In this document: piece after piece, positions 17,974 through 26,157 of the stretch
How positions within the stretch are numbered: position 1 is the first letter of the stretch
Layout of the letters: every line of letters begins with the position of its first letter
Notes under the pieces: model-generated
Seen by the model: the letters and a program-made list of their open reading frames with translations, nothing else
Database searches by the model: none
Told to the model about the DNA's origin: nothing
Position numbers and translations under genes: made by a program
Assembly (NCBI GenBank): GCA_946415365.1
Contig: CAMKSE010000005.1
Span: 1 to 64,000 of the forward strand
Length of the DNA: 64,000 nucleotides
Source of the DNA: an uncultured Prevotellaceae bacterium
Lineage (GTDB): Bacteria; Bacteroidota; Bacteroidia; Bacteroidales; Bacteroidaceae
Direction of reading: 5' to 3'

Positions 17974-18774
17974 TTACGATTGACTGTTAATCTCTTTAAT
18001 GAACTCGTTCAGCGCGCTACCTGGATCAGCGGTCTTCATGAAGTTCTCGCCGATGAGGAAACCTCGGAAGCCGGCGAGACGCAAAGCCTTGACGGTATCC
18101 GGATGAGAGATGCCACTTTCACTGACCTTGACAGCATCCTTTGGCAGAAGTTGTGCCAAACGGAAGGAGTTTTGTACGTCGGTGACGAACGAGCCGAGGT
18201 TGCGGTTGTTGATGCCACACATGTCGGGCTCCAGTTCTGCGTACTCCAGTTCCGGTTCCGAATGCATCTCGAGCAACACCTCAAGACCGAGGTCGTGGGC
18301 TGTCTTCAGGAGTGTCTTGCACGCCGTCTTCTTCAGGTCTGCGGCAATGAGCAGTACTGCTGAGGCTCCACAGAGACGGGCCTGGAACAGCTGGTACTCA
18401 TCGATGACGAAGTTCTTGTAGAGCACGGGAATCTTCACCCCGGCTTGACGGGCCTTACTGATGAACTCATCCCTGCCTCCGAAATACATCTCATCGGTGA
18501 GTATGCTTAGGGCAGCGGCACCGTTCTGCTGGTAGGAGAGGGGAATCTCCTCTGCCTTGCCCTCTTTTTTGATCCAGCCCTTCGACGGTGATTTGCGCTT
18601 GAACTCTGCGATGATACCGCTTTCGGAGGCTGTCAGGGCCTTAGCCATCGAGGACACGCCAAACTCAAGTAGAGGCTCCACACGACGATGGATCTCCCGC
18701 TCGCTGAGTTGTGCCTTGAACTGCTCCACCTCCAGTCGCTTGTGAGCCACGATCTCTTGCAAAATATCCTGCAT
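17974..18774 (-). CDS. trpC: Indole-3-glycerol phosphate synthase
   Basis: This 266-residue protein converts CdRP to indole-3-glycerol phosphate. Family motifs are visible: FKRKSPSKGWI (catalytic Lys), LSILTDEMYFGG, VLYKNFVIDEYQLFQAR, GINNRNLGSF and VSESGISHPDTV, ending in the phosphate site FLIGENFM. It lies between trpD (39 bp upstream) and trpF (no gap) in the operon. Confidence 0.96.
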   Translation of the reverse strand: MQDILQEIVAHKRLEVEQFKAQLSEREIHRRVEPLLEFGVSSMAKALTASESGIIAEFKRKSPSKGWIKKEGKAEEIPLSYQQNGAAALSILTDEMYFGGRDEFISKARQAGVKIPVLYKNFVIDEYQLFQARLCGASAVLLIAADLKKTACKTLLKTAHDLGLEVLLEMHSEPELEYAELEPDMCGINNRNLGSFVTDVQNSFRLAQLLPKDAVKVSESGISHPDTVKALRLAGFRGFLIGENFMKTADPGSALNEFIKEINSQS

Positions 18775-18813
18775 AATATTGTTATTTGTTATGTCTGATA
18801 GGGATACTCTGAC

Positions 18814-19824
18814 TTAGCTGTTCAATTCCACGAATTTCTTGAAGGTACGGAGGGCAGCACCGCTGTCGATACTCTCGCGGGCGATGGCGATACACTCCTC
18901 AATGCTCTTCTCACCCTTCTCGAGAACCTGAATACCAAAGGCGGCGTTGGCCAGCACGATGTTCTTCTGAGCGGGCAAGGCACGATTCTCGAGTACGCTG
19001 TCGAAGATCTGTGCTGCCTCTTCCTCGGTGGCACCACCAACCAACTCCTCTGGCTTGGCAATTTCGAAGCCGAGATCACTGGGTTTGAAGATACGCTCGT
19101 AGGTCTTGGTCGTCACCTTGAAGTCACCAGTCAGCGAGATCTCGTCGTAACCGTCGATGGAATTCACTATACCGTAGTCGATACCTATCTTCTGATACAC
19201 CTGATGGTAGAGGCGCATCTGGTCGAGATTGGCAACTCCGAGTAACTGACAACGGGGTTGACTGGGATTTACTAAGGGACCAAGTAAATTGAAGATGGTG
19301 GGGAACTGCAGCGCCTTGCGGATAGGACCTACAAACTTCATCGCCTTGGCGAAGAGTTGGGCGTGCAGATACACGATACCAGCCTCATTCAGACTGCGGT
19401 TCAGCTTGTCGATATCGTCCGTGAACTTGATGCCGTGATGGGCAATCACGTTTGAGGCACCTGATACCGATGTGGCAGCATAGTTACCGTGCTTGGCTAC
19501 TTTATAGCCTGCTCCGGCAATCACGAAACAACTCGTGGTTGAGATGTTGAAGGTGTTCTTTCGGTCGCCTCCAGTACCGACAACGTCGATATAACGGTCG
19601 GAATTCAGGATGGCGGGAACACCGGTCTCCAGGATACCATCGCGGAAACCAAGCAGTTCGTCAACCGTCACCCCTCGCATTTGGAGGGCCGTCAGCAGGG
19701 CTGTGATCTGCTCTGTAGGATACTCACTCTGAGTGATACCAATCAGAATATTCTTCATTTCTTCACGAGACAGTTCCTCGTGGTTCAGCATCCTGTTCAG
19801 GATGTCTTTCATTGTCTGGGCCAT
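18814..19824 (-). CDS. trpD: Anthranilate phosphoribosyltransferase
   Basis: This 336-residue protein attaches phosphoribose from PRPP to anthranilate. It has the PRPP-binding loop VVGTGGDRKNTFNIST, the helical N-terminal domain (LNHEELSREEMKNIL) and the conserved KHGNYAATSVSGASNV and FNLLGPLVNP. The length is typical. It is separated from trpG by an 87-bp spacer filled by a tandem array. Confidence 0.97.
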   Translation of the reverse strand: MAQTMKDILNRMLNHEELSREEMKNILIGITQSEYPTEQITALLTALQMRGVTVDELLGFRDGILETGVPAILNSDRYIDVVGTGGDRKNTFNISTTSCFVIAGAGYKVAKHGNYAATSVSGASNVIAHHGIKFTDDIDKLNRSLNEAGIVYLHAQLFAKAMKFVGPIRKALQFPTIFNLLGPLVNPSQPRCQLLGVANLDQMRLYHQVYQKIGIDYGIVNSIDGYDEISLTGDFKVTTKTYERIFKPSDLGFEIAKPEELVGGATEEEAAQIFDSVLENRALPAQKNIVLANAAFGIQVLEKGEKSIEECIAIARESIDSGAALRTFKKFVELNS

Positions 19825-19829
19825 TTTTA

Positions 19830-19910
19830 TATTTCGTTATTTCGTTATGACGTTATTCCGTTATCTCGATATTTCGATATTTCGTTATTTCGATATTTCG
19901 TTATTACGAT
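19830..19910. repeat. 8-bp tandem array (CGATATTT/CGTTATTT) between trpG and trpD
   Basis: About ten imperfect copies fill the whole trpG-trpD spacer. This is the longest short-unit array in the window. Confidence 0.85.
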
Positions 19911-19911
19911 C

Positions 19912-20475
19912 TCAAAGAAACATCCAGTTCTGCAGCATCTTCTTGCCATCGGGCGTTAGGACGCTCTCTGGGTGGAACTGTATGCCTCGGATGTTCATTG
20001 TCTTGTGGCGCAATGCCATGATCTGTCCCTCGTCGCTCTCGGCAGTTACCTCTAAGCATTCAGGGAATCCGTCTTTCGAGACCACCCACGAATGGTAACG
20101 GCCTACGGTGAAGTCCTTGGATATGCCTGAGAAGATAGGATCTTCGTTGACGATATGACAAGGAGTAGCCACACCATGGAACACGTCTGAGAGATTCTCC
20201 AACCTGCCGCCGAACGCCTCGCCGATGGCCTGATGGCCCAGACAGACGCCCAGGATAGGTTTCTTGCCAGCGTAGGTTCTGATGACATCGAGCAGCAGAC
20301 CTGCCTCTGATGGAATACCTGGACCAGGTGAGAGGATGATCTTGCTAAACGGCTCCAGGTCTCCGAGCTCGAACTGGTCGTTGCGATACACCGTTACCTC
20401 GGCGCCCAACTCCTTTACCAAATGACTCAGATTATACGTAAACGAGTCATAGTTATCTATAATAACGATCTTCAT
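19912..20475 (-). CDS. trpG: Anthranilate synthase component II (glutamine amidotransferase)
   Basis: This 187-residue class I amidotransferase supplies ammonia to TrpE. It has the start MKIVIIDNYDSFTYNLSHL, the nucleophile Cys in ILGVCLGHQAIGEAFGG, the oxyanion glycines in ILSPGPGIPSEAG, and His/Glu in IQFHPESVLTP. It lies 24 bp after trpE. Confidence 0.97.
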   Translation of the reverse strand: MKIVIIDNYDSFTYNLSHLVKELGAEVTVYRNDQFELGDLEPFSKIILSPGPGIPSEAGLLLDVIRTYAGKKPILGVCLGHQAIGEAFGGRLENLSDVFHGVATPCHIVNEDPIFSGISKDFTVGRYHSWVVSKDGFPECLEVTAESDEGQIMALRHKTMNIRGIQFHPESVLTPDGKKMLQNWMFL

Positions 20476-20499
20476 AATAAAAGTTCTTTTGTCTAAAAA

Positions 20500-21891
20500 C
20501 TACATTTTCTCGGCCATCAGGATGGCGCGTCTGAGGGCACCGAGTTTATTGTTCACTTCCTGTAGTTCGTATTCCTCGTTACTCTTGGCAACGATACCAC
20601 CACCGGCCTGGAACCACAGTTCACCGTTACGCGATACGAAGGTGCGGATGGTGATGGCCTGGTTCAGGGAACCGTCGAGACCGATATATCCGATACAGCC
20701 TCCGTAGGCACCACGGTTATGTGGCTCGTATTCCGAGATCAGCTGCATGGCTCGAACCTTCGGTGCTCCACTCAACGTTCCTGCAGGGAAGGTGTCGATA
20801 AAGGCCTTGATGGGATCAGCCCCCTCGTCGAGTTCTCCAGACACACGACTCACGAGGTGGATCACGTGGGAGTAATACTGCAGGTCCTTGTAGAAGTCGA
20901 CCTTCACACCGTGACAGTTTCTGCTGAGGTCATTGCGTGCGAGGTCCACGAGCATCACGTGCTCGGCGTTCTCCTTCGGATCGTTCCTCAGATACTCGGC
21001 CCCCCTGCGGTCAGCCTCTGCGTCACCCGTACGCTTCGTGGTTCCTGCAATAGGATCGATATAGGCCTTTTTACCCTCAATCCTACAATGTGTCTCAGGT
21101 GAAGAGCCAAAGATGCGGAAGCCACCGAAGTCGAAGTAGAAGAGGTAGGGTGAGGGGTTGATGCTTCTCAGGGCACGATACAGCTTGAAGTCGTCGCCCT
21201 CGTATTTCTGTATGAACCGTCTGCTGAGCACGATCTGGAACACGTCGCCCCTCAGACAGTGTTTGATGCCTTTACGGATATTCGCCTTATGCTCCTCGTC
21301 GGTAAGCGGACTTGTCGTCTCACCCACAGGGTGGAAGTCGTATGCCTTCACGTTTGCCTTGTTCATCGCACGGAACACGTTGTCGAGTTCTGTCTCTCCG
21401 TCGAGCGAAACGATGGTCAGCGTGTTGTTGAAGTGGTCGAACACGATGATAACCTTATATAATATATACAGCATGTCAGGCGCGTCGTTCTTCTCCTGTG
21501 TCTCGTCCTTCACGGCGATATCCTCGAAGTAGCGTACAGCGTTGAACGAGGTATAACCGTAGAGTCCGCACACGTTAGCATGGTCACCCGTTACCTTGAT
21601 GCGGTCGATGAGGGCATGTATGGCCTTGTCCGAACGGTATTCCTTGTTCACCTCGTGCACCTCTATGCTGCCGTCAGGGAAGATGACGGTGGCTTTCCCG
21701 TGTCCGATGGCTACGGAAGCCATAGGGTTGATGCCGATGAAACTCCTCGAGTTGTCCTTCTCGTGATAGTCCGAGCTTTCCATCAGCGCACTCTGCGGAT
21801 AGATGTCCCTCAGTCGCATGTACACGCCTACTGGTGTGTACAAATCCGCCAGTATCGTCTTACTGCTTGTCTGATATTGATAGGTACTCAT
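20500..21891 (-). CDS. trpE: Anthranilate synthase component I
   Basis: This 463-residue chorismate-using enzyme makes anthranilate. The chorismate-binding domain is clear (GDVFQIVLSRRF, SPYLFYFDFGGFRIFGSSPE, PIAGTTKRTGDAEAD, LVDLARNDL, GTLSGAPKVRAM, YGGCIGYIGLDGSLNQAITI). The N-terminal region carries SALMESSD, corresponding to the Trp feedback site (LLES type) of known TrpE, so allosteric inhibition is likely. It is the second gene of the operon, 23 bp after trpB. Confidence 0.97.
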   Translation of the reverse strand: MSTYQYQTSSKTILADLYTPVGVYMRLRDIYPQSALMESSDYHEKDNSRSFIGINPMASVAIGHGKATVIFPDGSIEVHEVNKEYRSDKAIHALIDRIKVTGDHANVCGLYGYTSFNAVRYFEDIAVKDETQEKNDAPDMLYILYKVIIVFDHFNNTLTIVSLDGETELDNVFRAMNKANVKAYDFHPVGETTSPLTDEEHKANIRKGIKHCLRGDVFQIVLSRRFIQKYEGDDFKLYRALRSINPSPYLFYFDFGGFRIFGSSPETHCRIEGKKAYIDPIAGTTKRTGDAEADRRGAEYLRNDPKENAEHVMLVDLARNDLSRNCHGVKVDFYKDLQYYSHVIHLVSRVSGELDEGADPIKAFIDTFPAGTLSGAPKVRAMQLISEYEPHNRGAYGGCIGYIGLDGSLNQAITIRTFVSRNGELWFQAGGGIVAKSNEEYELQEVNNKLGALRRAILMAEKM

Positions 21892-21914
21892 AATTAATTC
21901 GTGAAATTCGTTGT

Positions 21915-23120
21915 TTAAAAATTCCCGTACTCTTTTGCCATCGCCTTGTTCTTGAGGTAGGTCTCCACGTCTTTGTCACCGCGACCGCTGACGGTCAGCA
22001 CCACCACATCGTCGGGCTTGAAGGTGAGTTTCTTCAGGGCGGCGATGGCATGGGCACTCTCGATGGCGGGGATGATTCCCTCCATACGTGTCAGCTCATA
22101 ACCGCCATAGATTGCCTCGTCGTCGTTGATGGAAAGCACCTCCGTACGACCTTTCTTCGCCATGTTGCAATGCATGGGTCCTACGCCGGGATAGTCGAGA
22201 CCTGCCGAGATGGTGAAGGCTTCTTCTATCTGTCCGTCCTCGTTCTGCATCACGAGCATCTTCGCACCATGCAGGATTCCTACGGTTCCCCTGTGGATGG
22301 TGGCAGCAGTATAGTCTGTGTCCCAGCCGTGACCTCCGGCCTCTGCCAGCACGATTTTTACGCGCAGGTCATCGACATAGTGGTATATGGTGCCGGCGGC
22401 GTTGGAGCCACCACCGATACAGGCGATGAGGTAGTCGGGATAGTCGCGCCCCACCTGTTCCTCCAACTGCCACTTGATCTCCTCCGAGATCACGCTCTGC
22501 ATCCTTGCCACAAGGTCGGGGTAGGGGTGAGGTCCCATCGTAGAGCCTACGATATAGAAAGTGTCTGCGGGATGACAGCACCAGTCTCGGATAGCCTCAG
22601 AACAGGCGTCAGATAGTGTCATGTTACCCGTTCTTACAGGATGCACTTCGGCACCTAACATCTTCATTCTCTCTACGTTAGTGTGTTGCCGTTCAACATC
22701 TGTTGCACCCATAAACACCTCACATTTCATGTTCATTAGTGCACACACCGTTGCCGTAGCCACACCGTGCTGACCGGCTCCCGTCTCGGCGATGATACGC
22801 GTCTTGCCCATCTTCTTCGCCAGCAGGATCTGTCCGATGGTGTTGTTGATTTTGTGGGCACCCGTATGGTTCAGGTCCTCGCGCTTCAGGTACAGCTGAC
22901 AACCGTACTTCTCACTCATGCGCTTGGCATAGTACAGGGGTGACGGACGTCCCACGTAGTCCTTCAACAGGGCGTGATACTCCTTCTTGAACGCCTCACT
23001 CTCGATAATCGGCAGATAGGCGTCCTGCAGGTCGTGTACGCACTTGTAGAGAATCTCCGGCACATACGCTCCGCCGAACTCCCCATAAAAACCTTTTTCG
23101 TCTACAAAAAAACTTTCCAT
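21915..23120 (-). CDS. trpB: Tryptophan synthase beta subunit
   Basis: This 401-residue PLP enzyme condenses indole with serine. It shows the PLP lysine in NHTGAHKINNT, the glycine-rich phosphate site CIGGGSNAAGTIYH, and ETGAGQHGVATAT. It is first in the operon, an order (B-E-G-D-C-F-A) different from the enteric one. It follows the trpL leader and attenuator, so expression should rise when charged tRNA-Trp is scarce. Confidence 0.97.
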   Translation of the reverse strand: MESFFVDEKGFYGEFGGAYVPEILYKCVHDLQDAYLPIIESEAFKKEYHALLKDYVGRPSPLYYAKRMSEKYGCQLYLKREDLNHTGAHKINNTIGQILLAKKMGKTRIIAETGAGQHGVATATVCALMNMKCEVFMGATDVERQHTNVERMKMLGAEVHPVRTGNMTLSDACSEAIRDWCCHPADTFYIVGSTMGPHPYPDLVARMQSVISEEIKWQLEEQVGRDYPDYLIACIGGGSNAAGTIYHYVDDLRVKIVLAEAGGHGWDTDYTAATIHRGTVGILHGAKMLVMQNEDGQIEEAFTISAGLDYPGVGPMHCNMAKKGRTEVLSINDDEAIYGGYELTRMEGIIPAIESAHAIAALKKLTFKPDDVVVLTVSGRGDKDVETYLKNKAMAKEYGNF

Positions 23121-23157
23121 ATATTTATTGATTACTTGTTCGTTTTGTTTGATGATT

Positions 23158-23189
23158 CAAAAAAAGACTCGCCGCAGTCGCGACGAGCC
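23158..23189 (-). terminator. trp attenuator terminator
   Basis: On the minus strand a 9-bp stem (GGCTCGTCG / CGGCGAGTC, two G-U pairs) with a 6-nt loop is followed by seven T residues, ahead of trpB. Its left side and loop overlap TCGCGACT (23176-23183), which can instead pair perfectly with AGTCGCGA (23226-23233) to form an antiterminator. Confidence 0.8.
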
Positions 23190-23236
23190 TTTTCTATATC
23201 TGATGATAACATACGGCTGTGAGCCTCGCGACTGTA

Positions 23237-23281
23237 TTAATCTCGAGAGCGCCACCACCAAATGTTATTCACACACTTCAT
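23237..23281 (-). CDS. trpL: trp leader peptide with three consecutive Trp codons
   Basis: A 14-residue frame, MKCVNNIWWWRSRD, begins about 20 nt after the promoter -7 box and stops four nt before the antiterminator arm. Three TGG codons in a row upstream of a terminator and the trpB gene match classical ribosome-mediated attenuation: stalling at the Trp codons would let the antiterminator form. Confidence 0.85.
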   Translation of the reverse strand: MKCVNNIWWWRSRD

Positions 23282-23306
23282 ATTTGTTCTTTGTCTAATT
23301 CGGCTG

Positions 23307-23338
23307 CAAAAGTAAGCATTATATTTCTTTCCTGCAAA
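23307..23338 (-). promoter_or_regulatory. trp operon promoter
   Basis: On the minus strand the -33 TTTG (23335-23338) and -7 TACTTTTG (23307-23314) are 20 nt apart. The transcript would begin near 23300, just before the leader peptide. Confidence 0.75.
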
Positions 23339-23410
23339 TTTTTCGCCCACTTTTTTGATAAAATGAAAGAAAAAGTGCAATTTTGCCTACGTTTTATCGC
23401 AAAATGGGTA

Positions 23411-24688
23411 TTAAAACTGTCGAGTCAGATATGTCCTTACGTCTTTCCAGTGATAATAGGGAGCCACGTCGGTCTTCAATGCCGGCACACTGGTCTCGTT
23501 CTCGTTAAGCAGGAACTTCACGAGGATATCGTCCGAGTCTGCCTTGTGGTAGAAGATGATCTGGATGTTCGCTGCCATCGGGATGATCTTGTCGATGGAG
23601 ATGTACTTGTAGAGATTCTTGATGTCCGTCACGCCGCCCATGGCCTCCTTCAGTCCTAAGAGATAGGTGAGGGGCAGCACGCTGCTGTCGTGACTGAAGC
23701 GGAGCGTAGCCGTAGGCTTGCCGGCGAGGATCACTTTGTCGGCAGTACTCACGATACTGTCCAACACCTCTTTCTGTTGCAGGTAATAGGGTGTGGAACC
23801 TGGCACCAGACCTGTGTTCAGCAGCCACCCTGCGTTATAGCCCTGCCACATGTCAAACAGCTCCTGCTTGGTGAAGACTTCTATGAGTGAGATGTTCAGC
23901 TCAGGCACGTTCTGCAGGTCCTCTGCCACGTTATAGAGTGCTTCCATCAGGTCGCGGCCGCTGACGAACGCCTCTGCCTTCCTGACATCTGTGAAGAGTG
24001 ATGCCATCAGTCGGGTGGGGTTGTGAGCACCCTCGAAAATCTCAGAGCGCAGTTGTTCGTAGGCCTCGTTCTGAGAAGTGGCGGCAGGCTGTATGGACAG
24101 GTCCTCCACCACATAGCGGAAGTCGTGCTTGCTGGCGTCCATCAGGATCTCGAGGGCAGGGTTCAACCGCTGCAGCTCCTGGCAGAAATTAAACATGCTC
24201 AGCATCACGCGCCGCGAGGTGGATGCCTTTGCGTCAATACACAGGGGTTGCGACAACAGCTCCTGGAATCGCTCGTACATCCTGTGGGCAATGTCGTGAT
24301 GCTGCTGGGCGCCGAGTTTCGAGAGGTCACCGTCTCTGTGCCAGGCGTCGGCATAGCCTATGCGCAGTTTGGCGAGCACGTCCTCTCCCAGCTTGGTGAG
24401 GATACCCATTTGTTGGGCGCTGTCGAGCTTGTTGATGGCTGTCACGTAATACTCGTTGTTCGACATATACCGCGAACCGTGACGTCCGTAGTGACTGATA
24501 TAGAAAGGCGTGTAACCCTCAGGTGCCTTGGTGAGTGCCTTGGCCTTCGGTCCGGGATAGGCGAAGTAGTTGGAGCCCGTGCGATAGATGTCGCCGAAGA
24601 TCTCCTTCTTCGATGTCTGTGCGAGCGCTACGCTGGCGAATATAAGTAATAAACCTGTTATGAGGTTTCTGTTAATCGTCTTCATCAT
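23411..24688 (-). CDS. Secreted histidine-type phosphatase, copy 1
   Basis: This 425-residue protein has a signal peptide (ending near SVALAQ). It has the histidine acid phosphatase motif FYISHYGRHGSRY (RHGxR, phospho-accepting His near residue 69) and the distal HD pair in LRFSHDSSVLPL. The family includes phytases and inositol-polyphosphate phosphatases; the substrate here is unknown. Its start overlaps the end of the paralogue at 24672 by 17 bp, so the two are probably translated from one message. Periplasmic or extracellular scavenging of phosphate is likely. Confidence 0.9.
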   Translation of the reverse strand: MMKTINRNLITGLLLIFASVALAQTSKKEIFGDIYRTGSNYFAYPGPKAKALTKAPEGYTPFYISHYGRHGSRYMSNNEYYVTAINKLDSAQQMGILTKLGEDVLAKLRIGYADAWHRDGDLSKLGAQQHHDIAHRMYERFQELLSQPLCIDAKASTSRRVMLSMFNFCQELQRLNPALEILMDASKHDFRYVVEDLSIQPAATSQNEAYEQLRSEIFEGAHNPTRLMASLFTDVRKAEAFVSGRDLMEALYNVAEDLQNVPELNISLIEVFTKQELFDMWQGYNAGWLLNTGLVPGSTPYYLQQKEVLDSIVSTADKVILAGKPTATLRFSHDSSVLPLTYLLGLKEAMGGVTDIKNLYKYISIDKIIPMAANIQIIFYHKADSDDILVKFLLNENETSVPALKTDVAPYYHWKDVRTYLTRQF

Positions 24689-25994
24689 CTTCTTCTTTCT
24701 CTATTTTCGTTTTATATGTGATATTGGCTTCTTTCAGCATGTTGCGGTAGTAGGCGTCCACATCCTTCCAGTGGTAGAAGGGATAGCAGTCGGTCTTGAG
24801 GGGGACGGAGGTTTCATTCTCGTTCATCAAGAACTTCACGAGGATATCGTCAGAGTCCTGCTTACGGAAGAAGATCATCTGTACGTTGCCTGCCATCGGA
24901 ATCAGACGGAACAGCGCGAAATGGTTGTGCAGGCCTTCCATATCGTCGGTGCCGCCGATGGCCTCCTTCACGCCGAGGATGAATGAGAAGGGCAGCACCA
25001 CACTGTCGTGGCCGAAGCGCAGACGGACGCCGCTCTTGCCCGATGCCACCATCTGCTCGGCCTCGTCGAGGAAGTTCCTGAGCAGCGGATAGATGGCGTA
25101 GTAGTTGTGCTGTGAGCCGGGCATCAGTCCTTCCCACAGACACCAGCTGGCGTTATAGGCACGGAATCCGTCGATGTATTCGTCATCCGTAAACAGGTCC
25201 TTGAAGCTGAGTCCCAGCTCGGGCAGACAGTCCATGTCGGCAGCGATGTTCCAGAGGCCGTTGGTGAACTTGTAGTGGTCGATGAACTTCCCTGCTGCCT
25301 CGGGGTCGGTGAACAGCAACTCAAACTGATGGCGCCCGTTGAGCATCTCATGACGGAACTTGTCGAGCTTCTCGTAGAGCGGTCCGTCGGTCTCCGACTT
25401 GGGAATGGCGATGCTGTCGTTGGGGATGATGTAGTACATGTCGTGCTCGCTGGCATCCATCGTGATGGTCAGGCTGGGGTTCATGATCATCAGCTCCTGA
25501 CAGAAGTTCGCCATACTGAGCATGCAACGCCTGACGGTTGATGAGTTGGCCTTTACGGTGATGGGCTGCTGCATCAGCGTGGGATAGTTCACGCACAGCC
25601 GGTGGGCGATGGCCCTGTGCTGACGGCCTCCGAGCGGCGTCAGGTCTCCGGCTCGTTTCCTGGCGTCTTCATAGGCGATGTTCAGCCTCCGCAGCACATC
25701 CTCGCCGTACGCCGTCAACAGCCCTAAGGTCTTGGCGGTGTCAATCTTCGAGATGGTGTACTTGTAGTGGTTGTTGTCAGTCATGTATCTGGCTCCGTGA
25801 CGGCCATAGTGGCTGACGTAGAAGGGTTCATACCCGTCAGGGGCGGGTGTCACATGACCTGTGGGGTTAGGATAGTTACAGTAGTTCCCGGCAGCCAGAT
25901 CCAAATGAGCGCGAAGCTCTGTTCTCGATGTTTGCGCCGTGACAGCCAGACTGAGTCCCGCCATCAGGCATAGGGTAGTAAATTTATGGTTCAT
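24672..25994 (-). CDS. Secreted histidine-type phosphatase, copy 2
   Basis: This 440-residue paralogue of the next gene has a signal peptide (LSLAVTAQ), FYVSHYGRHGARY with the RHGxR motif, and LRFGHDSVVLPF with the HD motif. The C-terminus ends in a charged stretch (KIEKEEDDEDD) whose coding sequence overlaps the next gene's start. The -7 box lies only about 8 nt upstream of the ATG at 25994, so the message may be almost leaderless. It is transcribed divergently from the GH2 gene. Confidence 0.9.
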   Translation of the reverse strand: MNHKFTTLCLMAGLSLAVTAQTSRTELRAHLDLAAGNYCNYPNPTGHVTPAPDGYEPFYVSHYGRHGARYMTDNNHYKYTISKIDTAKTLGLLTAYGEDVLRRLNIAYEDARKRAGDLTPLGGRQHRAIAHRLCVNYPTLMQQPITVKANSSTVRRCMLSMANFCQELMIMNPSLTITMDASEHDMYYIIPNDSIAIPKSETDGPLYEKLDKFRHEMLNGRHQFELLFTDPEAAGKFIDHYKFTNGLWNIAADMDCLPELGLSFKDLFTDDEYIDGFRAYNASWCLWEGLMPGSQHNYYAIYPLLRNFLDEAEQMVASGKSGVRLRFGHDSVVLPFSFILGVKEAIGGTDDMEGLHNHFALFRLIPMAGNVQMIFFRKQDSDDILVKFLMNENETSVPLKTDCYPFYHWKDVDAYYRNMLKEANITYKTKIEKEEDDEDD

Positions 25995-26002
25995 AATCTG
26001 TG

Positions 26003-26010
26003 CAAAGTTA
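26003..26010 (-). promoter_or_regulatory. -7 box of the phosphatase pair
   Basis: TAACTTTG on the minus strand lies 8 nt upstream of the ATG at 25994. This spacing leaves almost no 5' leader. Confidence 0.6.
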
Positions 26011-26106
26011 CGAAGTTTTTTTGTTATTTACACGTTCCTTTGTTAAAAGAATCTTAAATAACTGCATATTATCCGCATATTTGCTCAAAGTCTTGCGAGA
26101 ATTGCG

Positions 26107-26114
26107 TAATTTTG
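26107..26114 (+). promoter_or_regulatory. -7 box of the GH2 gene
   Basis: TAATTTTG lies 43 nt upstream of the ATG at 26158. The -33 region is weak (TTTG at 26080, slightly too far). Confidence 0.45.
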
Positions 26115-26157
26115 GGCTGATTTTACTAACCATCAAACTCAATTATTCAAGTTTCAC

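Noticed and set aside
19830..19910. Possible CRISPR array or iteron block between trpG and trpD
   Set aside because: Units are 8 bp without spacers and there are no cas genes; it fits the short tandem arrays seen elsewhere.
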